64,000 nt of DNA from Diploscapter coronatus (lineage: Eukaryota; Nematoda; Chromadorea; Rhabditida; Rhabditidae), in assembly GCA_964036155.1 (NCBI GenBank), contig OZ038422.1, positions 186,001 to 250,000 of the forward strand. Reading direction: 5' to 3'. Each line of letters starts with the position of its first letter. The stretch's first letter is position 1. The position numbers were made by a program, and so were the translations under genes. The notes under the pieces were generated by a model. The model made no database searches. It had not been told where the DNA came from and saw only the letters and a program-made list of their open reading frames with translations. Shown one piece after another: positions 24,013-35,751 of the stretch.

Positions 24013-27000
24013 TTAGAACTTAAAAATACGGACAATCGGGTTCTTCGGCCAGCGCCGGATGCAATATTTTCGAATTTCGTTGAAAAAGAAGATTCCGATA
24101 CTATAAACGGCTACAATCACCCAACACCACACGGGAACGGGGGCTCCACCGAGGAATTCATTGACACCTAAAAGTTTCCTTTCGAAAAAAGCGAAGTAAA
24201 GGGTGAACCTGGAACATAGACGAAGACCATCAGCATGATAAACTCGAGAACGACGGCGATAATGGCACTCTAAAAATTAGAAATATTAATAAAAAAAATT
24301 TAGCACTTGACACCTAAGCCTAAGCTCAAGCTTAAGTCAAAATCTAAATGAAATCGAGTTAGGTGAACTCTGAGCGAATAGCCCAGAAGATATAACACAT
24401 TTTACGCACAAAATGTACCGTAAAGCATACCTTATTCGTGAAAAACCCATGTTTGAACATGGACTCTCTCAAAGATCTAGCACTGAATAAGTGGAACATC
24501 TGAAAATTGTATTCTTCTATACGAACTACCCATTCTCTTACCTGTCCGAAAACCATTCCCACTTGCCAAGCGGACATGGCTTGTCTGTTAATATAAAGTT
24601 GCTCGTCCACCGTAAAAGTATGGCCATTGCTCGTGAAATTGGTTCCGTCCGCTTTCCAATGATCTAAGGCAGACATCCAAAGATCAGAAAGATTGATTCC
24701 ATGAGACCTAAAAATGATTTTTTTCGGCAGCTTACAAAAAAAAACGGCTTACCAGAAAATATACCAATAAGATAGGAAACAAGCGATAGCTTGCAGGAAA
24801 CCAAGATAGCCATAAGTGTAGAACAAAAGCGCTTTACTGATGATATTCTTTCCATGTCGGCGTGGAGGTCGTTCCTAAAATTTTCGACTGTATTCAACTT
24901 TCGATAAGGGCCCTCTAGCGACTACAAAGGGATGCCGATATTATATACTTTTTCGTTTCAATTGATGGCATCTCTGCATGGTCGTTAGGAGACCCTTATC
25001 AAGAGTTGACTGTATAACAAGGGTTTCGTTTAGAATGTAAAGCACCATAATATCGGATTCGAACGGTTCGTTACACATCGCAATTCCCGGCGGGATTTCC
25101 GTGCCAAGATCCATGGACAGCACCTAAAGTTTCATAAGGAGTGAACTTGGTAAAGATCTGGGCCTAAGCACATCTTCGAGTAATTTAGTACATCTTATAT
25201 GACAGATTAAGCCTAGGCCCCTCGACAATCTCTTCTAATGCTTCTAACTTACAATCAGCGAGTTAGTCGCCGCAGGCATCCCGAACAAGTAATAGATCCA
25301 AATACCCCAAAGTTCGGTGATCGCATGAGGCATGACATAGGCCATTAGCTTTTTGATGTTTTCGAACATGAGTCGACCTTCTTTAATGGAGGACACAATC
25401 GATGCGAAGTTATCATTCATTAGGATAATATCGGCGGCTTGTTTGGCGACTTCACTGCCTGAAATTGTAGAATTTCATTAGAGTGATTTAATAATCTTGT
25501 TTGACAGATTAAGCCTAAGTAAAATGTTATGTGTAAGATGTCATATTTTGTGTTCCGTCTTACCTGATCCCATTCCCACCCCAATATCTGCCTTCTTCAG
25601 CGCCGGCGAGTCATTTACACCATCGCCTGTCATCGCGATGACTTGTTTCCTCTTTTGCATCTCCTCCACAATCAGTAGCTTCTGCTCCGGTGTCGTCCGC
25701 GAGAAAACTAGGCTGTTCCTTGCGGCCAACCTGTCCCAATCTCGGTGTGTAAGTTTGGGGATGTCCTCGCCTTTCACAATCTCCCAATTAGACTGGTTCG
25801 CCGGTTTATCATCGATTAGGCCAATTTGTTCAGCTATAGCCTTGGCTGTGGTATGATGATCTCCTGTAACCATAAAGATCCGAATCCCGGCTTCTTTGCA
25901 AGATTTGATGGCATCTGCAGTCTCATCCCTAAATTTAAGGACTAGCTATAGGTTTATCCGAATTCCGCTCTCTTTTCTTACCTAGGCGGATCCATAATCG
26001 CACAAGTTCCCAAGAAAACCAGGCCTTCTTGCGGGTAGTTCCCTGCCTTTTCATTAAACGTAAAATTACCCGCTTCCACGAATTCCACTTGAGCAAAGCC
26101 GATCACTCTCCTGCCTTGCTCCCCGAAAGTTTCTACTGCTCTTTCGAACTTTGCTCTCTCATTTTCGTCCAAGGGGACTTCCTCTTCGTTCATATTCATA
26201 ATTTTATCACATTTCTTTATGAGGATATCTGAGGCTCCCTTCATGATAAGTTTATATTTGGCTTGGTTATCAGCTAATATATGCTTCTTGATGACCACTA
26301 GTTGCCATTTTCGTTTCGAGTTGAAGGGGATTTCGAAGACGACCTAGAAGGTAGGGATATGAACCAAAAAAGCTTAAGCTTAGGCTTACCGGGTTGATCC
26401 GTCGACTTTTTCCGACGTCAATCACTTGGGCGGCATATTTTAACATTGCTACGTCCGAAGCAGCGCCTAATGCAGGTCTTTTCGAAACCAAAGTTCGGTA
26501 TCTTAAGAATTCTCCGAAGGAAGAGAATGGTAGGATGGTTTTATCGATGGAACGATGAGTGGTTCGGGTGACGCCATCTTGTCTAAAAGGAAGAGTGATT
26601 TTGGCTTGAAAGATAAGCTTAAATTTAAGCATAAACTCAAGCTTTAGTTTCTAAGCCTAAAGTCTAGAACTAAACCACTTTTCAACTTACGAGCTCAGCC
26701 TCGCTCTTGCCGCGATAGACGCTGGCCTCTTGTTCAGTGTCATTGTAAACTGTTCGTTTATATCGATTTTCACGTCTTTATCATAGTCGAAATCCGCCTT
26801 ATTGCATACCGCCATCGCCAATAAGATGTCAGAAATCGGTGGTTTGAAGGTTTCAAGGGTCTTAAGGTCGCGAAGGGTGTGATCGTCGAGTCGAGGAAAG
26901 CCGTGAATGACAAGATCATCGATCCACATATCGGTCACAGTCATTACGTTTTTGGTTAAAGTGCCAGTCTTGTCAGAGGCGATGATGTTGGCTGAACCAA

Positions 27001-29248
27001 GGGCTTCGGCAATGTCGAGGCGCTGAAAAGTGATACTTAGATTCAAGATTTAGTGTCAAAGTCAGAACCAAGATACGGATCTATCTCAGAGTTGAGCTCT
27101 GAGTTCGGGTTTGGTTTAGTTCTAGTTTGTGCTCTAACCAAATTCTATTTTTACGACTTACCTTCAAATAAACACTTTTCTTCTCCAACCTTCTCGCGAC
27201 GACTGTCAGAATCGAGGTCACCGTGGCTGATAATCCCTCTGGCACTAACGCAATGGCACAGACCGCATAAGACGTCGATAACAACAAAATCCAATTATCC
27301 CAACCGAAAGTTAACCCTCCGACGATCATCGAGATCGTTCCAACCGCTGGGGCCACAATCAACAAAAAGTGCACGAAAATTTTGATCTGCTTCTCCAGAT
27401 GACTCTTCTTGGTAGGTTGTCCGGTAGTAAGAGCCGCGATTTGACCAATTACCTAAAAACTAGGTAATTTGTGAGAGAAAAATGAGATGAAGTGAGATAA
27501 GATATAATTTTCCGGCAAAGAGCTACTGAATGCAACATTTTTGAGTAAAAAACTAAAACTTAATCGACTTACGGTTTTGACTCCAGTTCTAATGACGACT
27601 CCCATACCCTCGCCATCGACACAAAGAGAGCTGTTGAATGCGACGTTGTGGGACTCAAAAATGGGTATGTTCGGTGTCACAGAGTGTGCATGATAATCCA
27701 AAGGTTCGGCTTCACCAGTGATTGAAGAGGTCTCCAGTTTTAGTTGGGCACAGTCCTAAAAGAAGGTGCTTTAAATCTAAAAATCTCGAAAATATGAAAA
27801 ATGTCTCCTTTTGGGTTCAAACTTAGAGCTTCAATCAATAATGCTAACATTTCCAACACATTCAGGGACTTACGATAATCCTAGCATCCGCTGGTACTCT
27901 CACTCCGCTTTGAATTTTGATAATATCGCCGACAACGATGTCCGCAGCTTGGACTTGTTTCTCGATGCCACCTCGGATTACGTTGCAGATTTCCGGGAGG
28001 AGGTTTTCGAAGCCCCGAATCACCTAGAAAGTCATAAAAAGTCGATTTTTATAAAAGTCTTCTAAGATACCTTTCTCGCTTCTCTTTCCTGGTACCAAGA
28101 AACTGTGCACATGACAAAAATGAGTACAAACAACAGGATAGCGACCCAAAGACTGATCATGTCACTTAAAAATTGGTCTTTATGAAAATTTGTATAAAAA
28201 AATATAAATTAAACTTATAAAATCTAGTTCTGAAGGCAAGATTAAGCCTAAATTATACCTTAAGGTATAAGTTTAAGCCTGATTTAAGAATAAAATGTTA
28301 AGCCTAAGCCCAAAAGACCTAAAGTTCAGGCCTAACAATAATCCTAAATACAGATTCCTTTATACTCAAGAGATTTCTATTATTTTCGTAAGCTGAAATT
28401 TTGAATAATGTCTTACTGCATCGTGAAGTAGCTGACCAAAGTCAACAACGCTGCCACAATCAGTAAAATCCATAAGATATTCAAAAACTGTCTAACAAAG
28501 AGTTCCAAATCCGACATTTCCTTTTGTTTTGGTAGGATATTTGGGCCATTGATCTAAATAAATCAAATTTTTGTCTATTTCAGTAAAAAAACTACTCTAA
28601 GTAGTTCATCCGCTTTTTCTTGTGATAATCCCTTGCTCTTGTCCGGCTTATCTACAGAGATGTTCGAGTCCGGAAAGTTTTGTTCGAGTTTTTCGATGTC
28701 CCAAGTGTGCTCGGAGAACAGCCTAAAATAGAGTATAAGCATAAGATAGTTTTTCAAAAAAAAATGCTTAATAAGTTAAACATATAAGAGGCGCAACGAA
28801 AAGTTACGTCGTTTTTTTTTTTTTTCGATATTCATCGATTTCTTCAGTTTGTAGGGTCATTTTCGTCTATAATAAGATCAAATTAAAAAATGAGAATTAT
28901 AACGAGAAAATCGTGATTTTGTTCGAATCACCGAATATTGTAACGAAGTCATATATAATTTTATTGGACCTTTTTATTGGTTATATTTATACTTCTCTAC
29001 TTTTGATTGGCTATTTGTATGACAAAACGATTTGACCCTAAAACTGAAGAAATCGATAAGTTTAAAAAAATGACGTCCTGACGAGGCTTAGGCTTTTTTA
29101 AAATATAAAACTGAAAAGCTTACGAATCAAGTTGTGCGTCTTTCTCCGCATCTTTCGACGAGACTTTATTGCGCGAAAATATTCGTCTGAATAACGGAGG
29201 TGTTCGACGACCGGAGTCAGTCATCGAAGAAGTATTAGCAGCACTCAT
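24013..29248 (-). CDS. P-type ATPase, Na+/K+-ATPase alpha-like (divergent CATP-type)
   Basis: Eighteen exons (minus, 5' to 3'): 29124-29248, 28596-28722, 28417-28553, 28071-28164, 27874-28023, 27573-27755, 27162-27452, 26691-27022, 26390-26582, 25982-26343, 25564-25928, 25253-25458, 25046-25123, 24753-24874, 24542-24707, 24431-24499, 24209-24269, 24013-24167; 1071 residues, all phases consistent. Landmarks: TGEAEP in the actuator domain, VPEGL in M4 (Glu about 344), phosphorylation site SDKTGTLTKN (Asp about 386), FEIPFNS and MKGASDIL in the nucleotide domain, DPPR, TGDGVNDSPALKKA hinge, M6 MDLGTE and an M7-M10 C-terminal domain ending in IFKF. Uses ATP to move cations across a membrane. Ion-site departures: TGES is TGEA, M5 reads AYVMPHAITELW, and the second M6 Asp is Glu (about 864). 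Such changes suggest altered K+/Na+ handling, as in the divergent C. elegans CATP group; the exact orthologue is not clear. Confidence 0.93.
28797..29088. repeat. Foldback repeat in intron 1 of the ATPase gene
   Basis: The arms 28797-28872 and 29012-29088 are inverted copies (ttacgtcgttttt..., ttcatcgatttcttcagttt, gtagggtca). The T-run of the left arm faces an A-run in the right arm. It sits wholly within the intron (28723-29123). Confidence 0.7.
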
Positions 29249-29600
29249 TTGGAGAAAAAAATCTAGATTTGTTTATTATAGAGGATTTAATATTGACAAA
29301 AATAAACGTGAATCAATTTTCAAGCATTCAAAAAATTCCAAAGTCGGATAAATTTTACTTTTTTAAAGCTAATCGAAGGGGGACCCTAAAAGACCTTCCG
29401 AATACACCGCTGATGGGGGAAAATTTAAAGTTAAGCTATGCGCCTGAGAGAAGAACCGATAAGAAAAATATTATAAAATCTAAACTCAGCCAGTTATTTG
29501 CGGTTCTGGAAAGATTCCAAGAACCGTGAAGTCCCATAATAAGTTTCTGGTAAGATACCAAGGATTTTATTTTTTTTTTAAATTGCAAACAGCAAAAATA

Positions 29601-29747
29601 TACCCTAGGCCCATATCTAATAGCGGGAAAAGAAAAATCAGAAAAAATCACTTCGCAAATTTTCTAAAAATAAAAAAAAAACGACGAAAAATCATCCTTT
29701 GCCTTTGACTTTACCGAGTGGGCGGAGCTTGCGCTCCCTAATGATAA
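29601..29747 (+). repeat. Dispersed repeat fragment, pair with 23196-23342
   Basis: Same orientation and roughly the same extent as 23196-23342; ends in the cgctccctaat terminal word. Confidence 0.6.
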
Positions 29748-30590
29748 ATCAACTCATATTTGATGCAACTTTCTTACAAAGAACTGATAGCTGAATTTTC
29801 CGAATTTAAAAATGATATGATGTGATTGGTTGTTGTGATAGATAAAAATGCCTCACGTGCATTCCACATAAAAGTAGTGGTCTTTCTGCACCCAAGTAGT
29901 TTTTTACTGCATTTTAATGACTGATGCTAGCTTTTCTGCGAATTTCTGCTGTCTTACTGTCGCTCAAAGATAATTTTAAGAAATAATGATAAGGAAATGT
30001 TTTTTTCAGGGACAACAAAATCAGGTAATATTTTTCCCGTTGGAGTAATTTTTTTCAATAATAATTGTAATAGATGCGGAAAAGTGATAAAAATGAAAAT
30101 ATTTCTATAGAAAAGTCGTTCAAATTTTATTTGGTTTGGAAGAAATTATTTCGCCTTATGGTAATGTGGCGAAAGGCTCAAATGACCCAAATTTTAAATC
30201 ACCAAAGAATAAAAATCCCCAGCTTTACTTTCGGAGGCTATCATTTCATTCAAATAAATTAGGACAGAACAGATGTCTGATGTTGAAAGCAGATTTATTG
30301 CCACTGATGGAGTTGTTGTTGCTGAAGTCGTTCATCTCTAGTCGATCGACGCAAGGCGGCGTGATCGAGTTAATATTGTGATAAATTGCAAAACTGCCTA
30401 TTTGCAACCGTTGGACAAACCTGTTATTGTCACTAGAAAATGAGAGAAACACATAGGACTGATGATGTTTGTACGCAAAGCAGAAAGCACTGATGCAATG
30501 GAAAGGCCGTACCGAGATGAAATTATTACTGTTGTGCTCACCAATCCCCTCGTAAGGCGCCGATGAAGATTTCAAATTACTGTCTAAAAA
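29745..30590 (+). repeat. Left member of inverted, diverged duplicate pair
   Basis: Matches the reverse complement of 38150-39545. Shared blocks include ttctgctgtcttactgtcg followed by ctcaaagataattttaag, gtaatagatgcggaaaagtg, aaatccccagctttactttc, and gtcgatcgacgcaaggcg. The right member has about 500 bp extra in the middle. In both, the + sense of this copy starts a frame MSDVE...DGVVVAEVVHL that meets the same TAG, so a small or degenerate gene is possible but unproven. Confidence 0.7.
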
Positions 30591-30626
30591 TGTTAATAGG
30601 TGGACAAGTAGACTAACTTCCAGCTA

Positions 30627-30702
30627 GGTGGCCATGCTCAGTGTAGTTGGTAAAGCAGCGCACCCCGGAGAAGTTAGAAGCCAGGTTCAAGCCCTGACTG
30701 TG
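30627..30702 (+). pseudogene. tRNA-like relic (SINE or tRNA pseudogene)
   Basis: An A-box-like stretch (tgctcagtgtagttgg) is followed about 34 nt later by a B-box-like ggttcaagccc within a short cagg/cctg stem. The acceptor and anticodon stems do not pair properly, so a functional tRNA is unlikely. Confidence 0.35.
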
Positions 30703-31471
30703 AGTCATGAGTTTTGTCAAAAATAGCCACTCGCTTTGGGCTGCAAGAAAATAACCATTAAACGCCTGACCTAATTAGCAGTACGATATTTTATGTGCCC
30801 AATCACACATTTCCGCCACCTTCACAAAGCCTAGGTACCCGACGCGAAATCTCCTAATAAGCCTAATAAAAATTAATTATCCCAGATGATATTCTACCTC
30901 TCGTCCCTTTTCTTAACGGCCCAAAGGAGTCCTTCTTTCTCCCTCAAGCATAGAGGCGACAAATGCAAATTCGATATCGCGTAAGTCTGGGGAGGTGGAT
31001 TAAAGGCATTCGGGATTTGGAGACAACAATTCTGCGCCGACTCATTCAACTTCAACCTACACACAAATAAACCTGCATTTTTGTATTTTATTATTGGTTT
31101 TGAAAAATGAATCGAAGCCTTTCTCCTCAACCTTCAAAATTGTCGTGATGAGAAATGTACCAAAGCGCACAAGCAGAGTCTAGACAGCCGAGACAGGGTC
31201 TGCTGAAATGGAGAGAGAAAATAGTGAATTTTTTAGAGACGCGTAGAAGCAATCGAGGAAAAGAGAGACTTGGACTCATTTCGTAAATACATCAATAGCA
31301 AATCACCCATGATCTTCGTATTCTGAGCTTTATAATAGTCTTCTTCTTTTTCTGTGATAAAACTATTTATTTATCATCTAATTGTAAGTGATAAATTAAA
31401 ATACACAAGTCTAGCTATATAGGCAGAGGTGTAAATACCTGTATTTTGTAGAGAAAATTCATCAATTCAGA

Positions 31472-34083
31472 TCAATGAAGTGACTTGACAAAATCAAAGA
31501 CGTCCTGAGCAAGAATTTTGGGCTCTTCGAATGCAGCAAAATGCCCGAAGTAGTACTCCTGAAAAAGGATGATATCGAAATTAAAGAGAACGACTTTTTT
31601 TACATTATAGTGGGTGATATTCAACTGACAGCGACTCAGCTCCACGGGGTTTCTGTCGAAATACTCGTTCAGACCTGACGCATGGGCCACGGGGATCGAA
31701 ACGTAATGGCTGCAAATTATTGTAGATCTTTCCGTAGATCACTGTTGCCCTAGAGTTGCAGTCGCTGGCAAAAATCTGTCCTAAGAATAGGGTCCCCAGG
31801 CTCCGTTCACCCCACTCTTTCATTATGCGTAAAAACGTGGTATAGTTTGACTGTTCCAAAATAGGAAGCAAGTACCCTTTTAACCCTCAAAATGTCTCAA
31901 AAAGCCCACTCTAGATCGACGACACATCCGACGAAGTGGTTATGTGCCAAAGATGAGCATAAAATATGCTCGTAAAACCGTGTGTAAGCAGTTTCCCTTT
32001 TTGTTTGTTTTTTTTTAAACGTGCTCATTTCGAGGGTTGGAAGTTGTGGTTTTTCGGCTTAAATTTTAAAATTTGCTCTTCGAAAATATCTTATTCACAC
32101 TCAGACTAGTCGTTTTCAGCAAAAATTAGATCCCAAATGGCTATTTCGCATTTTGGCTTGGGGGGCCTTACTTGGGAGGGATCGAACTTCCTTCATTCGA
32201 ATTCGGGAAGTACTCTTACTAATTGAGCTATGAAAGAATGAAAGATATTACCTAGTTGCCCATATCTGGCGGCAATCTGGAAAAGTCGAAAGCTCGAAAG
32301 ATCAAAACGTTTCTTCTCCCACGTTACTTCACCATCCAACCCTACTTCACTCTAACTATAACTTTTCGACTTTTTCAAATTGCCTATTTGGTGTATCCAA
32401 TCTTTCCCGATAGTTTCCCCCCATTTTACCTATCCAAATTCATGTGTCTGGTATCCAAGAAGAATTCTCGATAGAATCTCTGCGAATTGACGATGTTCCC
32501 GTTCACCCAGTAGACCATCACGATCGTCAGCAGTTCGTCCAGTGTGAATTTCCTTAACCACCACTAGCTTCGTCTCAATATGAATGCTTACTTCGTCAAA
32601 GCGCCGTCCTGGAATCCACGATTTTCTTTGAGATTCGTCCAAACCGAGAACTTTTCGAGAATGTAGGCAGCCAGACCGATCGGGGAGTCATTTAAAGAAG
32701 TGCCTGGAATTACATTGTTTGATTTCTAGTTTTTTTTAGATAGATACACACCAACAGTATCCGGTCTCGTAGCCTGAATGTGCAGGTAGCCCGTCTCAAT
32801 GGTGAACAGCTTGAAGATCTCGATCGCATTGTGATCAGGACCCACGTTCGGTGACGAGAAGAACAACTGAAATTTTCCCCATGAAAAAAAACGAATTAGA
32901 TCCGCTTCTTTTACGCTCGGGAAAATGGAGCCCATGAAGTGGATGGATGCGCATTTGAATGTGCTGAAGGGCATGATTCCGACCATGTTCAGGTGCACGC
33001 CCAACACTTGCTCGGGCCAGAGACGCACCAAGTTCACCACTATGAGCGAGCCCCAATCTGCAATATTTACGTCAATGATAATATGTGAGGGAAATGGTGT
33101 ACCTCCTCCCTGAAGATAGTACTTCTTGAATCCTAAGCGACTCATGAGCCTCTGGAAAGTGTTGGCTGCTTCGATTTGTGAGTATCCCGTTTTGTGGGGC
33201 GACTCACTCCAACCATAGCCTGGAATCGACGGGGCCACGACTTCGAAGGCAATCTGAGTTGAAATATCTTTTTTCAGATAACCTGAAGCTGTAGTTAAAT
33301 TCGTCACATACTACATTGCATGAAGAAAATCTACTTTCTATCACAAAACTAATATTATTCTGCTGTAAGAAACAACTTTCATATTTCTTTATTTAAAAAA
33401 ATTACTTCCGAAGAAATTCCATGTTTCTTGGGATCCGTGAGCAATGGGATGATCTTGTAGAATTCGTAGACATTCCCAGGCCAGCCGTGCACGATCAACA
33501 AAGGGTACGTCTTCTTGTAGCTGCTTGATGGGGGCTTTTGGTGAATGAAATGGACCTGAAAATATACTTCAACCTCGAATTTAAAGAAAAAAAAACCAAT
33601 TGACCTGAATTCCTCCGATCTGTGTTTTGAAATGCGAAAACGAATTTAGCTGATCCTCGTGCTTCTTCCAGCTATAGGACTTCAACCAATGTTCACGAAC
33701 TTCCTGAGCAAATCAATTCGTAAACTAGAGAAATCATAGATATTTACCTTGAGATACTTGGAGTTGAATCCGTAGTAGAAATTGTTCGAGTCTTCGAGCG
33801 GATCGTGGGAAATTCGGGCGGATTGGAGACGATTTTCTAGGTCCTAAATCAAGTGAAAAATTGACTAGCGACGAGATTATGGTGAGTATACATTTAAAAC
33901 TTCATCTGGGACGGAGATCTTGAATGGTCGAATCGCCTCGTCGTCTTTTTTCGGCTGTCCAGAGCCAAACCAGGCATTTTCGTCGACGTGAACCGGTTCA
34001 GGTTTGGAGAAGTGGCTGGAGAAAATGAGGTAGCCGGCCACAGCTAGCAAAAGGCCCACGAAAAATTGCAGTTTAAAACCCAT
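31472..34083 (-). CDS. Microsomal-type epoxide hydrolase (EPHX1 family)
   Basis: Eleven exons (minus, 5' to 3'): 33892-34083, 33748-33843, 33605-33703, 33406-33555, 33103-33253, 32915-33057, 32752-32866, 32592-32703, 32430-32552, 31604-31709, 31472-31558; 457 residues, the family's usual length. An N-terminal membrane anchor (MGFKLQFFVGLLLAVAGYLI) is followed by the lid-like N-terminal domain, the oxyanion motif HGWPG (His about 152), nucleophile GGDWGS (Asp about 230), acid in GLNEYF (Glu about 409, by position) and GHFAAFEEP (His about 435). These ER enzymes hydrate epoxides to diols through an ester intermediate on the Asp. The 48-nt piece 32867-32914 is in frame without stops; I treat it as an intron because it has GT-AG ends and splicing gives the usual length. 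Intron 9 (31710-32429) carries a repeat copy and a tRNA-like relic. An in-frame upstream ATG (34278) exists, but a splice acceptor separates it. Confidence 0.94.
31857..32100 (+). repeat. Diverged member of the 22142 TIR-element family, in hydrolase intron 9
   Basis: Shares caaaataggaagcaagt, cgaagtggttatgtgcca and cgtgctcatttcgagggtt with the 22142-22515, 41840-42130 and inverted 53861-54194 copies. Clear terminal repeats are not visible. Confidence 0.5.
32165..32240 (-). pseudogene. tRNA-like relic in hydrolase intron 9
   Basis: Reading minus, catagctcaattagtaagag resembles a D-arm with A box (CTC/GAG stem) and ggaagttcgatccctcc a T-arm with B box. Acceptor ends do not pair well. Probably a tRNA pseudogene or tRNA-derived SINE head; a functional tRNA is less likely. 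Confidence 0.35.
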
Positions 34084-34105
34084 TGAGAGATACTTTTGCG
34101 GTGAT
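34084..34105 (-). other. 22-nt leader of the epoxide hydrolase after a trans-splice-type acceptor
   Basis: Minus-strand ctattttcag ends at 34106, 22 nt before ATG 34083. The short distance and lack of an evident upstream donor suggest a spliced-leader acceptor, and support MGFK as the true start. Confidence 0.5.
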
Positions 34106-34744
34106 CTGAAAATAGAAAGATTCGAAGAGGGAAGCCTTAAAATGCTATTTGCCAAAACGAATATTTTCGAATCGAGTCTTTGTGATAAGAGAAAAAATAA
34201 AGAGAAGAGGAAAAGGGGGAGAGGGCAAATTTGCAGACAAGTAAACAAGTCGATGGCACAGAGAACGAAATTGGACATTGTGCAAAGAAAAGCGCAAAGC
34301 GCAAATTTTTGAAAGTTAGTGTTGTGCTCGCCGAGTGATGCCCGTCAGTCGCCGGTTATTGGCAATTATTTATTGTCTAGAACAACAAAGGAAATAGACA
34401 GTTTAGGAGAATTGATAGACAGGAACTAAGACCGATCATCCTAAATGGAGACAGGAGAGTAGGCTAACTATCGGGGGAGAATAGTCAATCAATAATTCGT
34501 CGGTGGTCAGGGAATAGAGATCAATACAAAAGAAGAGGGGGAAGAGCAGTGTCGTTAGGCGGCACTGGCAGGAAAGGGAGAGAGTGAGGGGAAAGGTGAG
34601 AGATTAGAGAAAGAGTGAATTGAATACTGTGAGCTTCTAACAATTATAATCAAGCCTTATTTTATGTTAATTTTTTCTAACTTTACGCTATTTATTTGTT
34701 TGTGGGTTGTATTCCTCGATTGACTTGTGAAGTCTAGGTTAACA
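34106..34744. other. Upstream region of epoxide hydrolase, no gene seen
   Basis: Presumptive promoter side of the minus-strand hydrolase gene. It contains purine-rich stretches (gggagagagtgaggggaaagg) and no exon-like frame. Confidence 0.4.
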
Positions 34745-35620
34745 AATCTTTCGTATAACGATTACTACTTCTGGAGGACTAATTGATATTCGATAAATTG
34801 TTGTAATTACCTTAACATCGTCCTATATGATATTAGAAGCGACGAAGCCGGGACAATAAATCCCAGACCTCTGTAATAGTCGTGAAAAGTGAGCACACAG
34901 TATATCAGTATATCTCCATTAGCCACGTTGCCAAAAATCACAGGATAATTACGCGGCCAATAAAATCTTCGCCGACAGCCTGTTCATATATGATATCCAT
35001 AAGCATATTCATTATCCAGCGATTAATTTTTAACTCGCGGTCTTCTATGTATATGATATAACTATAAATGCGCACTTACATGATTTTATATAATCTAGCA
35101 TCAGTATTTTTACCCTTAATAATGATAGTGAACTTTCCAAACCAAAGTAAATGATAACAATTTTTAAATTTAGAATCGTACGCAATAGCTGCAGAAAACT
35201 GGCTGGCGCATACGATGTATCTTTCTTCTTTTAAATTGCAGAAAATTTAATGCTTTTTACAATCCAATTATGGCATCGAATTCAAGATAACTTGAAGTAA
35301 TTGTTGTCTAATCAGCAAAATAATCAATGGCATTGAAATCCGATACTGGCTCAAGCCAATTTCACTTTAAGAGCGACAGTCGAATCACCAAGGCCGCGTA
35401 ATTACCTATGTAAGGAGGGCCACGCGTAATTATCCTGTGATTTTTGGCAATGTGGCTAATGAAGATATACTGATATAGTGCGTGCTCACTTTTCACGACT
35501 ATTATAGAGGTTCGAGATTTATTGTTCTGGCTTCGTCGCTTCTGATATCATATAGAATGATATGTTAAGGTAATTACAACAATTTATAGGATATTAACTA
35601 TTCCCCCAGAAGTAGTAATT
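34745..35620. repeat. Foldback element, about 875 bp
   Basis: The left arm (34745-34975) and the reverse complement of the right arm (35403-35620) match closely for about 220 bp, e.g. aattgttgtaattacctt, gaagcgacgaagcc, cgtgaaaagtgagca, aaaatcacaggataattacg. The AT-rich loop of about 430 bp codes for nothing obvious. Confidence 0.82.
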
Positions 35621-35751
35621 TCTATAAAAAAATATATTTTAAAAAAATGATGGTTGACGTGAAAATGTAAATATTTTACTGTAGCAGTAATCGAGGTAAT
35701 AATTTTTATTTAGGTCTCATCCCAGGATGTAATTCTATTGAAAAACTCTGG

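Larger units (their letters stand above)
29249..31471. other. Intergenic between ATPase and epoxide hydrolase; repeats only
   Basis: Contains the 29601-29747 repeat fragment, the left member of a long inverted repeat pair (29745-30590) and a tRNA-like relic. A minus-strand frame at 30894-31130 (ending about LLWAVKKRDER) has exon-like splice words at both sides, but I recognise no family and cannot connect it to other exons. Confidence 0.4.

Noticed and set aside
25497..25856. 119-codon plus-strand frame
   Set aside because: Exact antisense of ATPase exon 11 (hinge domain), a shadow of the real coding strand.
32925..33113. Plus-strand frame opposite the epoxide hydrolase
   Set aside because: Antisense of exons 5-6; the minus strand carries the conserved nucleophile motif.
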